A stretch of DNA of 64,000 nucleotides, taken from CAILHX01 sp964511385. GTDB taxonomy: Bacteria > Pseudomonadota > Gammaproteobacteria > Burkholderiales > Methylophilaceae. Where the stretch lies: assembly GCA_964511385.1 (NCBI GenBank), contig CAZEFE010000006.1, positions 172,270 to 236,269 of the forward strand, read 5' to 3'. Position numbers and translations under genes: made by a program. The notes beneath the pieces were generated by a model. It ran no database searches. It worked only from the letters and a program-made list of their open reading frames with translations, and was not told the DNA's origin. Positions within the stretch are counted from its first letter, which is position 1. The number at the start of each line of letters is the position of its first letter. This document shows positions 1 through 9,011 of this stretch, piece by piece.

Positions 1-152
1 CAGTGCTGGGCGTGCTTGCGCTTCCTGCCTGCGTCACCATCAACATCTATTTCCCTGCCGCGGCGGCGGAAAAAGCGGCCGACAAGATTATTGACGAAGT
101 CTGGCAGATCAAGCAGGGCGAACAGAAGCCCGCCGAACCGACCAAGGAATAA
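1..152 (+). CDS. YnbE-like small lipoprotein (5' partial)
   Basis: Only the C-terminal 49 codons are in the window, with the TAA at 150-152. The visible peptide begins with a hydrophobic stretch ending in a lipobox-like LPAC, followed by VTINIYFPAAAAEKAADKI, then a charged Lys/Glu/Pro-rich tail. This is the pattern of the small outer-membrane lipoprotein found between YdbH- and YdbL-type genes, and the next gene is YdbL-like, which supports the call. In E. coli this trio belongs to envelope lipid homeostasis with the AsmA-like YdbH. The start codon lies outside the window. The family name rests on context and a short match. Confidence 0.6.
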   Translation, partial: VLGVLALPACVTINIYFPAAAAEKAADKIIDEVWQIKQGEQKPAEPTKE

Positions 153-162
153 AGGAAAAATC

Positions 163-570
163 ATGAAAAAACTACTGGTAACCCTCTGCCTGTTGCTGCT
201 GGCACCGCTGGCAATCGCGGCCGCCGACCTGGAAATCAACACCCCGGCGATCAGCGCCTTGAAAGGCAGCATGCAGGCCCGCCACGGGCAGTTGGCCGCC
301 CACTATGCCAGCGGCGCGGTGGGCCTGACGCGCGACGGGCTGGTGGCGGTACGCGACGCCAACGCCGTGCCGCTCAAGGACAGGCAGGCGGTCAATTCGC
401 TGGTCAATGCCGAAAACAGCGACCGCAACGCCCTGTACAAGGAAATCGCCACCGCCAACGGCCATCCCGAGTGGGAAGCCGAAGTGCGCGGTACTTTTGC
501 GCAAAGATGGGTGCAAAAAGCGCAAGGCGGCTGGTGGTACCAGGATGCGGGCGGCTGGGCGAAGAAATGA
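163..570 (+). CDS. YdbL-family periplasmic protein (DUF1318)
   Basis: 135 residues starting at the ATG at 163, ten bases after the preceding stop, with an AAAGGAAAA ribosome-binding stretch. A signal peptide of about 22 residues ends near LAIAAA. The mature protein has the DUF1318 pattern: a GxVGLTRDGLVAVRD block in the middle and a C-terminal FAQRWVQKAQGGWWYQDAGGWAKK-like Trp/Gly-rich end. It is probably periplasmic and acts with the preceding lipoprotein and a YdbH homologue upstream of the window. Its TGA overlaps the next ATG (ATGA), so the two are translationally coupled although the next gene is functionally unrelated. Confidence 0.75.
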   Translation: MKKLLVTLCLLLLAPLAIAAADLEINTPAISALKGSMQARHGQLAAHYASGAVGLTRDGLVAVRDANAVPLKDRQAVNSLVNAENSDRNALYKEIATANGHPEWEAEVRGTFAQRWVQKAQGGWWYQDAGGWAKK

Positions 571-1343
571 TTCCAACGCTGGTTTTCGACATCGAGACCA
601 TCCCCGATACGGATGGCCTGAAAAAACTGCTGGATTTACCGCCGGAGACTTCGGCGGAAGATGTGGCCAACATCGCGTTCCACCAGCGCCGCCAGCACAA
701 CGGCAGTGAATTTCTCCCATTGCAGCAGCACCGCGTGTGCGCCATTTCCTGCGTGTTGCGCAGCGATGAAGGCTTCAAGGTGTGGTCGCTGGGTGCGTCG
801 GATGAACCGGAAGCCAAATTGATCCAGCGCTTCTTCGACGGTATCGAAAAATACACGCCGCAACTGGTGTCGTGGAACGGCGGCGGTTTCGACCTGCCGG
901 TGCTGCATTACCGCGGGCTGGTGCATGGCATCCAGGCCCCGCGCTACTGGGACATGGGCGACGACGACCGCGAGTTCAAGTGGAACAACTACATCAGCCG
1001 CTACCACATGCGGCACCTGGATTTGATGGACCTGCTGGCGCTGTACCAGCCGCGCGCCAATGCACCGCTGGACGAAATTGCCCAACTCTGCGGCTTTCCC
1101 GGCAAGCTGGGCATGGATGGCTCCAAGGTGTGGGATGCCTTTAAGAACGGCGAAATCGAAGCTATCCGCAACTACTGCGAAACCGACGTGGTGAATACTT
1201 ATCTGGTGTTCCTGCGCTTTCAGCTGATGCGCGGCGTGCTTAACGCGGAAGAGCACTGGAACGAGGTCAAACTGGTGCGCGATAGCTTGGCGGCGGAAAG
1301 CGCGCCGCATTGGGCTGAGTTCCTGGCTGCTTGGGGCGCCTGA
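567..1343 (+). CDS. PolB-type 3'-5' exonuclease (DnaQ-like fold)
   Basis: 258 residues. The start is the ATG at 567, overlapping the upstream stop. The N-terminus reads TLVFDIETIPD, which is the Exo I motif (DxE) of DnaQ-fold exonucleases. A SWNGGGFDLPVL segment provides the Exo II Asp, and the later YCETDVVNTYLVF supplies Exo III. The length and sequence fit the stand-alone predicted exonuclease domain of B-family polymerases (PF10108 type), with no polymerase domain attached. It is expected to be a cytoplasmic metal-dependent DNA or RNA 3'-5' exonuclease. Its substrate is unknown. It ends nine bases from the convergent cyclase gene. Confidence 0.85.
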   Translation: MIPTLVFDIETIPDTDGLKKLLDLPPETSAEDVANIAFHQRRQHNGSEFLPLQQHRVCAISCVLRSDEGFKVWSLGASDEPEAKLIQRFFDGIEKYTPQLVSWNGGGFDLPVLHYRGLVHGIQAPRYWDMGDDDREFKWNNYISRYHMRHLDLMDLLALYQPRANAPLDEIAQLCGFPGKLGMDGSKVWDAFKNGEIEAIRNYCETDVVNTYLVFLRFQLMRGVLNAEEHWNEVKLVRDSLAAESAPHWAEFLAAWGA

Positions 1344-1352
1344 CTGGAAGCA

Positions 1353-2630
1353 TTATCTTGCAGAGTTTAGAGAAGGTACTGCTACCTTTGCGCCTATCAA
1401 ATGCCACACCTCGGTTTCGCCTTTACCCTTAACGTGCACTTTGGCGTGGTTTTCGCAAATGAAATCATTCTTGATGAGTTCATACGTATTGCGGGTAATC
1501 TGGATTACACCGGCCTGACCTGATGACTCCATGCGGCTGGCGACATTGACTGCATCGCCCCACAAATCGTAAATGAATTTCTTGCGGCCGATCACGCCAG
1601 CCACTACCGGGCCGGAATTGATGCCTATCCTGAATGACAGGTGGTGTCCACCCACCTGGTTTTTCTCAACGTAGTGCTGCATTTCCAGCGCCAATGATGC
1701 AATGGCATGGGCGTGATCCCGGCGGGAACGGGGAATGCCCGACGCCACCATATAGCAGTCACCTATGGTCTTGATTTTCTCCAGTCCGTATTTGTCCACC
1801 AGATCATCAAAATGTGAAAACACCTGATTGAGGATTTCGACCAGTTCTATGGGTTTCATCTCGGATGAGAGGGTTGTGAAGTCAACTACATCAGCAAACA
1901 GGATGCTGGTCTCTTCATACTGGTCGGCAAACACCTTGGGTTCGTTTTTCAGAAAATCGGCAATATCTTTAGGGAGAATGTTCAATAACAGACTCTCGGA
2001 CTTGCCTTTTTCAATATTGAGTAACTGAAAAGCCGCATCACGTTGCAGTACAAAAAACAACAGGGCGCCGAACACCATGCCCGCAATGTTAATGGCATTG
2101 AAAGCCGCCAGAATGACTTGCCACTGAAGGGGAATATTGTTTTCAGGGCGCAGGTATGGCTGGGCAAGAACGCAAACGACAGCCAATATACAAAAAAACA
2201 GGAACCAATATGCCGCCTGGCGGGGTTTGTATAAAACCAGAGCGAACATGGGGCCAACCAGCCCCCACATAATGACAAAGCTACTTTGAACAATCCCCCC
2301 CAGAATAAGCGTCGAGAAAAACGGCGAAATGTAGGCTGTAGCTAGCGTGATGAATTTATACAGATCGTAATTGATGACTCTTGAGCGGTGAAAGAACAAG
2401 AGGACAATCGAGGCGGCTGCACTGCCGAAAAGGATGCTTGCGGTGAGGTGTTCATTAAAGCCAAGATAAACAACACCAAGAAACAATTGAACCGGGATGG
2501 CACCGAGTACCATGGAGAAGTTTGAGATGGTTTTTTGCATCCGCACTTCATCGCTATCCGCGTCAGAAAGCCCGATACGCGCGAGAGCGGCCATTGCATT
2601 ACGCAGCCTGTTTTTAGCGCCACCGGACAT
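1353..2630 (-). CDS. Membrane-bound class III adenylate cyclase
   Basis: 425 residues. The start at 2630 has a good Shine-Dalgarno (AGGAGA). Roughly residues 40-195 form about six membrane segments, followed by a short signalling helix and a class III cyclase domain (about 235-412). The two metal-binding Asp residues are visible at D247 (FADVVDFT) and D291 (KTIGDCYM). The transition-state pair N362/R366 lies in WGDAVNVASRM. The purine-specifying pair reads Lys287 and Asp355, which in this family indicates ATP rather than GTP. It should therefore make cAMP at the inner membrane in response to an unknown membrane or periplasmic cue. It is the last gene of a minus-strand block, 38 bases downstream of prmB. 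Confidence 0.88.
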   Translation of the reverse strand: MSGGAKNRLRNAMAALARIGLSDADSDEVRMQKTISNFSMVLGAIPVQLFLGVVYLGFNEHLTASILFGSAAASIVLLFFHRSRVINYDLYKFITLATAYISPFFSTLILGGIVQSSFVIMWGLVGPMFALVLYKPRQAAYWFLFFCILAVVCVLAQPYLRPENNIPLQWQVILAAFNAINIAGMVFGALLFFVLQRDAAFQLLNIEKGKSESLLLNILPKDIADFLKNEPKVFADQYEETSILFADVVDFTTLSSEMKPIELVEILNQVFSHFDDLVDKYGLEKIKTIGDCYMVASGIPRSRRDHAHAIASLALEMQHYVEKNQVGGHHLSFRIGINSGPVVAGVIGRKKFIYDLWGDAVNVASRMESSGQAGVIQITRNTYELIKNDFICENHAKVHVKGKGETEVWHLIGAKVAVPSLNSAR

Positions 2631-2667
2631 TCCAGTCTCCTCTGTTTGAGTTTGGCGTTGCTTTCAG

Positions 2668-3570
2668 TTACATATTGTTTTGCAACTGTTCCCGCGTCAA
2701 CAAAAACACAAACCCATCCCCCGCAGAGACTTCCAGCCAGGTAAACGGCAGGTTGGGAAATTGCGCTTCCAGTTCATCGCGGTTATGGCCAATCTCGACA
2801 ATCAATACACCGCCGGGATGCAGGTGGTTGGCAGCCTCGCTCAGCAAGGTCCGCACATGCTCCAGCCCATCTTCGCCCGAGGCCAGCGCCAGTTGCGGCT
2901 CGTGGCGGTATTCCTGCGGCAGCATGTCCATTGACGGCGCATTGACGTAGGGCGGGTTGGAGATAATGACGTCGTATTGCTTGCCGGCCAGGGCGTTTAG
3001 CATGTCGGACTTGATCGCGGTGACCTGGTCTTCCAGGCCGTAGTCGGCGATGTTGCGTTGCGCTACGCTCAAGGCGTCATCGGAAATATCTACCGCGTCT
3101 ACTTCTGCATTGGGGAAAGCCATCGCCAGCAGGATGGCAAGGCAGCCGCTGCCGGTGCAGATGTCGGCGGCTGCCACCACTTCTTCCGGGTTTTCTACCC
3201 ATGGCGCCAAGTCTTCGCGCAGTAACTCGGCGATGAAGGAGCGCGGCACGATCACACGTTCGTCCACATAGAATTTGTATTCCCCCAGCCATGCCTCGCG
3301 CACCAGATAGGCGGTCGGCACGCGCTCGGTGACACGGCGTTCGATCAGGTGGATCAGGTGCTTGCGCTCGGTTTCGGTGATGACGGCGTCCATGAAAGTG
3401 TTCAGCGTATCCATGGGCAGGTGCAAGGCTGCCAGGATCAGCCAGGCGGCTTCGTCGTAGCTGTTCTGCGCGCCGTGGCCGTAAAATAGCCCAGCTTCCT
3501 CGAAGCGGCTGACGGTGTAACGCATCCAGTCGCGGATGGTGTGCAATTCATGGTAAATGGGATGAGTCAT
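2668..3570 (-). CDS. prmB: Ribosomal protein uL3 N5-glutamine methyltransferase PrmB
   Basis: 300 residues. The N-terminal helical domain (1-95) and Rossmann methyltransferase domain fit the PrmB/PrmC family. The SAM-binding motif is DICTGSGCLAILLA near 137, and the catalytic NPPY is at 205-208. PrmB rather than PrmC is favoured by the N-terminal DWMRYTVSRFEEAGLFYGHG stretch, which is typical of the L3-specific enzyme. It methylates a glutamine of ribosomal protein L3. It starts 3 bases after the dapE stop, so the two are likely co-transcribed. No strong Shine-Dalgarno precedes the ATG, consistent with coupling to dapE. Confidence 0.9.
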   Translation of the reverse strand: MTHPIYHELHTIRDWMRYTVSRFEEAGLFYGHGAQNSYDEAAWLILAALHLPMDTLNTFMDAVITETERKHLIHLIERRVTERVPTAYLVREAWLGEYKFYVDERVIVPRSFIAELLREDLAPWVENPEEVVAAADICTGSGCLAILLAMAFPNAEVDAVDISDDALSVAQRNIADYGLEDQVTAIKSDMLNALAGKQYDVIISNPPYVNAPSMDMLPQEYRHEPQLALASGEDGLEHVRTLLSEAANHLHPGGVLIVEIGHNRDELEAQFPNLPFTWLEVSAGDGFVFLLTREQLQNNM

Positions 3571-3573
3571 GGA

Positions 3574-4704
3574 TTATTTCAGCAGTTTTTCCAGGGTAAT
3601 GCGGTAAGTGTCTTTCAGCGGGTCAATATCAGCGACACCTACGCACTCATTCAGCTTGTGGATGGTGGCGTTGAGCGGGCCGAATTCGATCACCTGCGGG
3701 CAGATGTCGGCGATGAAGCGGCCATCGGAGGTGCCACCCGTGGTGGATAACTCCGGAACCACGCCGTAGGCTTGCTGGATAGCTTCGGAGATGGCTTCCA
3801 CCAGGTTGCCGCGCGGCGTGATGTAGGGCGGCGAATACTCCCATTCCAGATCGTAGCTGAGCGTATGCCGGTCAAGAATTTCGTGAACGCGTTGTTTCAG
3901 GTTGGCTTCCGTGCTGCCTTGGCCGTTGAGTTCCGGGCAGAACCGGAAATTGAACAGGATCACCACTTCACCTGGCACCACGTTGGTCGCACCCGTTCCG
4001 CCATTGATATTGGAAATCTGCCAGGAGGTGGGCGGGAAATACTCGTTGCCGTTGTCCCACACGGTTTTCGCCAGTTCGGCAATGGCGGGGGCGGCCAGGT
4101 GGATCGGGTTCTTCACCAGATGCGGGTAGGCGATATGGCCCTGGATGCCCTTGACCTTGAGCGCGCCGGATAGCGAGCCGCGACGGCCATTCTTGATCAT
4201 GTCGCCGACCACCTTGTTGGAGGTGGGTTCGCCGACGATGCAGTAATCCATCAGTTCGCCGCGCGCTTGCAGGGCTTTGACCACTTTTACCGTGCCATCC
4301 ACCGCGATACCTTCCTCGTCGGAGGTAATCAGCAGACCGATGGAACCGGGCAGGTCGGTTGGCAATTCTTCCAGCGCAACCACAAACGCGGCGATGGAGG
4401 TTTTCATGTCCGCCGCGCCGCGGCCATACAGCATGCCATCGCGGATGGTGGGCTCGAACGGCGGGCTCACCCATTGTGCTTCCGGTCCGGTGGGCACCAC
4501 GTCGGTATGCCCGGCGAACACGACCAGCGGGCCGGTTGTGCCGCGCCGCGCCCAGAAGTTGTCCACGTTGCCGAAACGCATGCGTTCGATCTTGAAGCCC
4601 AGTTTTTCCAGGCGCTCGATCAGGATTTCCTGGCAGCCGGCATCGTCCGGCGTTAGCGAGCGGCGGGCAATCAGTTGTTTGGCGAGTTCCAAGGTTTTGC
4701 TCAT
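3574..4704 (-). CDS. dapE: Succinyl-diaminopimelate desuccinylase
   Basis: 376 residues, the normal size for DapE. It is a zinc peptidase M20-family enzyme that hydrolyses N-succinyl-LL-diaminopimelate in the lysine and peptidoglycan pathway. Visible features are the zinc and catalytic Asp region VFAGHTDVVPTG (H66, D68), the bridging Asp in RGAADMK (D99), the general-base region TSDEEG (about 128-132) and the substrate-binding STTGGTSDGRF segment towards the C-terminus. The start ATG at 4704 has a GAGGT ribosome-binding site. It follows the ArsC/YffB-like gene, an arrangement common in proteobacteria. Confidence 0.95.
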   Translation of the reverse strand: MSKTLELAKQLIARRSLTPDDAGCQEILIERLEKLGFKIERMRFGNVDNFWARRGTTGPLVVFAGHTDVVPTGPEAQWVSPPFEPTIRDGMLYGRGAADMKTSIAAFVVALEELPTDLPGSIGLLITSDEEGIAVDGTVKVVKALQARGELMDYCIVGEPTSNKVVGDMIKNGRRGSLSGALKVKGIQGHIAYPHLVKNPIHLAAPAIAELAKTVWDNGNEYFPPTSWQISNINGGTGATNVVPGEVVILFNFRFCPELNGQGSTEANLKQRVHEILDRHTLSYDLEWEYSPPYITPRGNLVEAISEAIQQAYGVVPELSTTGGTSDGRFIADICPQVIEFGPLNATIHKLNECVGVADIDPLKDTYRITLEKLLK

Positions 4705-4743
4705 GGTGACCTCATGTTGAATCGGGTGCTTCTTGGGGCTGGG

Positions 4744-5091
4744 TCAAATACTTGACGCGTAGGCGGCTTCATCAAAGCCGAGCTGGATCATAGCGCCATC
4801 CCGCTCCAATACCGGACGCTTGATGACGGAAGGTTTTTCCAGCATCAGCGCGATGGCCGACGCGTTGTCGGTGACAGCGGTTTTGGCTGCATCGGGGAGC
4901 CCGCGCCAGGTCATCCCTGCGCGATTCACCAGTTTTTCCCAAGGCGCCTGGGTTAACCAGCGTGCGAGCAACGCTGCATCCACACCGTCTTTCCTGAAAT
5001 CGTGAAAGGTATAAGCCACGCCTTTGGCGTCCAGCCAGGCGCGGGCCTTTTTGACGGTGTTGCAGTTGGGGATGCCGTAAAGTTTGAGCAT
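4744..5091 (-). CDS. ArsC/Spx-family protein, YffB type
   Basis: 115 residues with the thioredoxin-fold ArsC family pattern: YGIPNCNTVKKARAWLD at the N-terminus with a single conserved Cys, then FHDFRKDG and PSVIKRPVLE. The family is named after arsenate reductase, but the YffB subgroup found next to dapE has no demonstrated arsenate function, so arsenate resistance should not be assumed. The start at 5091 aligns with the family N-terminus but has no Shine-Dalgarno. Immediately upstream lies the terminator hairpin of the DHH gene, so expression needs read-through or a promoter within that short stretch. Confidence 0.85.
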   Translation of the reverse strand: MLKLYGIPNCNTVKKARAWLDAKGVAYTFHDFRKDGVDAALLARWLTQAPWEKLVNRAGMTWRGLPDAAKTAVTDNASAIALMLEKPSVIKRPVLERDGAMIQLGFDEAAYASSI

Positions 5092-5099
5092 GGGAAAGA

Positions 5100-5128
5100 A
5101 AAAACCGCATCACCTAGATGCGGTTTTT
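5100..5128 (-). terminator. Rho-independent terminator after the DHH gene
   Basis: A perfect 12-bp stem (AAAAACCGCATC with GATGCGGTTTTT) and a 5-base loop lie 20 bases past the DHH stop. The run of T on the minus strand suits that gene. It also sits directly upstream of the next minus-strand start codon. Confidence 0.85.
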
Positions 5129-5148
5129 GGTCTGGTTAACGGTAACGA

Positions 5149-6084
5149 TCAGCCGTCCGCACGGATCTTGGAGATCAGCGTGTGCAGGACCGCGTCGGCC
5201 TGATCGTTAGTCACCTGGCAGGTGCCGGCCGCATTATGGCCGCCGCCGCCGTGCTTCAGCATCAGTTCGCCGATGTCGGTCTTGGAGGTACGGTTGATGA
5301 TGGACTTGCCGACGGCAAACACGGTGTTCTGCTTCTGCACGCCCCACAACACGTGGATGGAGATGTTGGTGTCGGGGTACATCGCGTAGATCATGAAGCG
5401 GTTGCCGGCGTAGATGGTTTCTTCGTTGCGCAGGTCCAGCACCACCACGTTGCCATGCACCTTGGAACAACGGGTGATCTGGTCGATGAACTTGTCTTCA
5501 TGCTCGTAATAGAGTTCGACGCGTTCCTTGACGTCCGGCAGTTCCATGATTTCTTCAATGCTGTGGTCGCGGCAGTACTTGATCAGGTCCATCATCAGCG
5601 CATAGTTGGAAATGCGGAACTCGCGGAAGCGGCCCAGGCCGGTGCGCGAGTCCATCAGGAAGTTCAGCAGCACCCAGTGGGTTGGGTTCAGGATTTCCGC
5701 CTTGGTGAACTGCGCGGAGTCGGCCTTGTCCACCGCGTCCATCATTTCGTCCCATTCTGCCGGGAATGCCTTGTGTCCGCCAAAGTGCTCGTACACCACG
5801 CGCGCTGCGGAAGGTGCTTCCGGGATGATAATGTAATTGGGTTTTTCGCCTGGGTTGCGGATGGTTTCCGACTCGTGATGGTCGAATGCCATGTGTACGC
5901 CGTCCACATAGGGCAGATTGGTGGTGATGTCGTTACCGGTGATGGCGATTTTGCCGTCCTGCATGTCCTTGGGGTGCACGAACACGATTTCGTTGATCAG
6001 GTTCAGGTGCTCAAGCAATACTGCGCACACCAGACCATCGAAGTCGCTACGGGTCACCAACCTAAATTGTTTTTGTTCTGCCAT
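5149..6084 (-). CDS. DHH-family phosphoesterase
   Basis: 311 residues with the DHH superfamily signature: SDFDG (D14, D16) as motif I, FDHH (68-70) as the name-giving motif, and a C-terminal DHHA1 domain with the glycine-rich KHGGGGHNAAGT (277-287). The family includes exopolyphosphatases, RecJ and nanoRNases/cyclic dinucleotide hydrolases. The sequence alone does not decide which substrate applies. It is short and lacks the extra domains of RecJ. The start is the ATG at 6084 with a GAGAGGC ribosome-binding site. It is bounded downstream by a strong terminator. Confidence 0.8.
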   Translation of the reverse strand: MAEQKQFRLVTRSDFDGLVCAVLLEHLNLINEIVFVHPKDMQDGKIAITGNDITTNLPYVDGVHMAFDHHESETIRNPGEKPNYIIIPEAPSAARVVYEHFGGHKAFPAEWDEMMDAVDKADSAQFTKAEILNPTHWVLLNFLMDSRTGLGRFREFRISNYALMMDLIKYCRDHSIEEIMELPDVKERVELYYEHEDKFIDQITRCSKVHGNVVVLDLRNEETIYAGNRFMIYAMYPDTNISIHVLWGVQKQNTVFAVGKSIINRTSKTDIGELMLKHGGGGHNAAGTCQVTNDQADAVLHTLISKIRADG

Positions 6085-6167
6085 GATTGCCTCTCAGAAA
6101 TGATCGCGGTTAAGTTTCAGATTCTACCTGCATGGAAAATTTTTTGTTAACTTCAGATGCCCTAATT

Positions 6168-8066
6168 TCACTGACGGTTTTCGAGTTCTTCCCAGCGCGC
6201 CAAGGCGGCCTCCAGCAGCCCGTCCAGTTCGGCCAAGCGTTGCTGCATGGCTTTGGCGCGGGGCAGGTCGTCGCGAAACAGGCTGCCGTCGGCGAGCGCC
6301 AGGTTGATCTCGGTCTGCTCGTTTTCCAGCGCCTCGATATTGCCCGGCAGCGCTTCCAGTTCCTTGGTTTCCTTGAAGCTGAGTTTGGATTTGGCCGCCG
6401 GCGCGGGTTTCGGCGCGGCTGTCGCAGCCTTGGGCGTGGCGGGTTTGCTGGCCGCGACCTCGCGCGCTGCCTGGAACCGCTGCCAGTCGTCATAACCGCC
6501 GCCGAATTCGGTCAGCACGCCGTTGCCTTCAAAGGCTATCACCTGCGTCACGGTGTTTTCCAGGAAGGCGCGGTCGTGGCTGACCAGGAACAGCGTACCG
6601 CCGAAATCCTGCAACAGTTCTTCCAGCAGTTCCAGCGTGTCGATGTCGAGGTCGTTGGTCGGTTCGTCCAGCACCAGCACGTTGGCGGGGCGGGCAAACA
6701 GGCGCGCCAGCAATAACCGGTTGCGCTCGCCGCCGGAGAGCGATTTCACCGGTGCGCGGATGCGCTGCGGCGGGAACAGGAAATCTTCCAGGTAGCTCAC
6801 CACGTGTTTGCGCTCGTCGCCGATCTGCACGTAATCCGAGCCGGGGCTGATGGTGTCGGCCAGCGTGGCTTCCTCGTTCAACTGTTCGCGCATCTGGTCG
6901 AAATACGCCACGGTGATCTTGGTGCCGAGGCTCACCGTGCCGCTGTCCGGCTGCAGTTCGCCCAGGATCAGCTTGAGCAGCGTTGATTTTCCCGCGCCGT
7001 TGGGGCCGAGCAGGCCGATGCGGTCGCCGCGCAAAATGCGGGTGGAAAAATCCCTGATGATGACGCGGTCGCCAAACGCCTTGCTGACGTGCGTCAACTC
7101 CGCCACCAGCTTGCCGGAACGCTCGCCGGCATCCAGCGCCAGCTTGACGTTACCCTGGCGCTCGCGGCGCGCGGCGCGCTCCAGGCGCAACTGTTCCAGC
7201 CGCCGCACGCGGCCTTCGTTGCGGGTGCGCCTGGCCTTGATACCCTGGCGTATCCACACCTCTTCCTGCGCCAGTACCTTGTCGAACTTGGCGGCGTGGG
7301 TGGCCTCGACTTCCAGCAGCTCGGCCTTTTTGGCCTGGTAGGCGGTGAAGTTGCCGCTGAATTCGGTGATGTGGCCGCGATCCAGCTCGATAATGCGTGT
7401 TGCCAGCCGATCCAGGAAGCGCCGGTCATGGGTGATGAACAGCAGCGCGCCGTTAAAATCCAGCAGCAGGTTTTCCAGCCATTCAATTGCGGCAAAATCC
7501 AGGTGGTTGGTGGGTTCGTCCAGCAGCAGCACATCCGGTTCGGCCACCAGCGCGCGCGCCAGCGCCACGCGCTTGCGCCAGCCGCCGGACAGCGTGGCGA
7601 CCGGCGTATCGGCTGGCAATTCCAGCCGCGACAGCACGGTTTCGATGCGCGCCTGCACCTGCCAGCCGTTCTGCGCTTCCAGCTCGTGTTGCAGCGTCTG
7701 CATCTGCTCCAGCAGCTTTTCGGTGTCCGCATCCGGCTCGGCTATGGCGTGGGAGACGGCGTGATACTCCGTCAGCAGCGTTTTCAGCGGCCCCAGGCCT
7801 TCCGCCACCGCCTCGAAAATGGTGTGCGTCATATCCAGCGGCGGCTCTTGCGGCACATAAGCCAGGCGCATGCCGGGCGCGCGCCACAATTTGCCGTCAT
7901 CCAGCTTGGACTCGCCGGCCAGCACTTTCAGCAGGCTGGATTTACCCGTGCCGTTGCGGCCGATCAGGCCCACGCGCTCGCCCGGATCAAGCTGGAAACT
8001 GGCGTGATCGAGCAGGGGCGTGAGGCCGTAAGCGAGGCTGGCGTTATCGAGCGTGATGTGCGGCAT
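6168..8066 (-). CDS. uup: ABC-F ATPase Uup
   Basis: 632 residues with two ABC cassettes and no membrane segments. Cassette 1 has Walker A GRNGTGKSS, signature LSGGWRKR and Walker B LLLDEPTNHLD. Cassette 2 has GPNGAGKST, LSGGERNR and LVLDEPTNDLD. A charged linker separates the cassettes. The C-terminal 90 residues are an Ala/Pro/Lys linker followed by a predicted coiled coil (KLSFKETKELEALPGNIEALE), which is typical of Uup and absent from EttA. ABC-F proteins act on the ribosome; Uup is also linked to suppression of transposon excision and to branched DNA. It lies 21 bases downstream of the parvulin gene. A second ABC-F protein, EttA, is encoded at 16632. Confidence 0.9.
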   Translation of the reverse strand: MPHITLDNASLAYGLTPLLDHASFQLDPGERVGLIGRNGTGKSSLLKVLAGESKLDDGKLWRAPGMRLAYVPQEPPLDMTHTIFEAVAEGLGPLKTLLTEYHAVSHAIAEPDADTEKLLEQMQTLQHELEAQNGWQVQARIETVLSRLELPADTPVATLSGGWRKRVALARALVAEPDVLLLDEPTNHLDFAAIEWLENLLLDFNGALLFITHDRRFLDRLATRIIELDRGHITEFSGNFTAYQAKKAELLEVEATHAAKFDKVLAQEEVWIRQGIKARRTRNEGRVRRLEQLRLERAARRERQGNVKLALDAGERSGKLVAELTHVSKAFGDRVIIRDFSTRILRGDRIGLLGPNGAGKSTLLKLILGELQPDSGTVSLGTKITVAYFDQMREQLNEEATLADTISPGSDYVQIGDERKHVVSYLEDFLFPPQRIRAPVKSLSGGERNRLLLARLFARPANVLVLDEPTNDLDIDTLELLEELLQDFGGTLFLVSHDRAFLENTVTQVIAFEGNGVLTEFGGGYDDWQRFQAAREVAASKPATPKAATAAPKPAPAAKSKLSFKETKELEALPGNIEALENEQTEINLALADGSLFRDDLPRAKAMQQRLAELDGLLEAALARWEELENRQ

Positions 8067-8087
8067 GGGGCGGTTGCAGGCTCCGGT

Positions 8088-8936
8088 TTACTTGGCAGGC
8101 GCCTTGGCTGCCGGCGTGGCGCCCACGATTTCGATCTTGGCCTTGGCCTTGAGTTCATCCAGCTGCTTTTGCAGGTTCTGCTGCTGGATATGCTTGGTCA
8201 GGTTGGCTTTTACATCCTCAAATGCCGGCGGCTTGATCGCCCTGGAATCTTCCAGCACGATCACGTGGTAGCCGAACTGGGTCTGTACCGGCTGTTCGGT
8301 GAACTTGCCTTTTTCCAGCTTGCTTACGGCAGTGCTGAATTCCGGCACCATGCTTTTCAGGTCGAACCAGCCCAGGTCGCCGCCGGTTTCCCTGGAGCCG
8401 GGGTCCTGGGATTTTTCCCTGGCCAGCTTTTCAAAAGCGCTCGCGTCTTTTTTCAGTTGGGCGATGATGTCCCGGGCTTCGGCTTCCGTGGCGACGAGGA
8501 TGTGGCGCGCCTTGTATTCGGTGCCTGCCGCTTCGGCGGAGAGTTTGTCGTATTCGGCCTTCAGCGTGCTGTCACTGACCGGGTTGTTCTTGAAGTAATC
8601 CGCAACATAGGCGTTGGCCAGGGCGGATTGCTTGATCACCTCGACTTGTTCCTTGAATTCGGGCGTCTTGTCCAGGCCTTTCTTGACCGCTTCATCGGCG
8701 ACCAGCATTTGTATCGCCAGCTGCTCGACGATGGCTTTCCTGGCTTCCGGCGTGTCCGCACGCCCACCGCTTTGTTTGGCGATCAGGTCGACGCTGAGTT
8801 TGCTGATGGGTTTGCCGTTGACGGTGGCGGCGGCTTCCAGCTTGGAGGCCTGCTTGCTGTCGTCGGCGTTGCAGGCGCTAAGCACCAGCAGGGAAATGGT
8901 GCTGACCAGGAAAATTCTGGATTTGGAGAATGGCAT
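8088..8936 (-). CDS. Parvulin-type peptidyl-prolyl isomerase lipoprotein
   Basis: 282 residues. The signal sequence ends in a lipobox LSAC (Cys22), so the protein should be membrane-anchored and face the periplasm. An N-terminal SurA/PrsA-like helical region (about 35-135) precedes a PpiC rotamase domain (about 138-235). That domain contains the parvulin core KARHILVATEAEA, a GGDLGWF motif and a FGYHVIVLED strand. The C-terminus is a helix rich in Gln/Lys. It resembles the EpsD group of polysaccharide-linked PPIases, but no exopolysaccharide genes are adjacent, so the role is only periplasmic folding by inference. Confidence 0.85.
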   Translation of the reverse strand: MPFSKSRIFLVSTISLLVLSACNADDSKQASKLEAAATVNGKPISKLSVDLIAKQSGGRADTPEARKAIVEQLAIQMLVADEAVKKGLDKTPEFKEQVEVIKQSALANAYVADYFKNNPVSDSTLKAEYDKLSAEAAGTEYKARHILVATEAEARDIIAQLKKDASAFEKLAREKSQDPGSRETGGDLGWFDLKSMVPEFSTAVSKLEKGKFTEQPVQTQFGYHVIVLEDSRAIKPPAFEDVKANLTKHIQQQNLQKQLDELKAKAKIEIVGATPAAKAPAK

Positions 8937-9011
8937 GGTGTTTCCTTAAAAGGGAGGTGGAAAGAAATTGCGGAGGCTTGAGATATAAAACCCCGGATAC
9001 TAAATGCGCGG

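Noticed and set aside
4744..5091. Arsenate reductase and an arsenic resistance function
   Set aside because: The sequence belongs to the YffB-like subgroup next to dapE, and no ars genes are nearby.
7089..8981. A 630-codon open frame on the plus strand opposite uup and the parvulin gene
   Set aside because: It mirrors the codon bias of the minus-strand genes, has a Gln/His/Arg-rich product without domains, and both minus-strand genes are clear family members.
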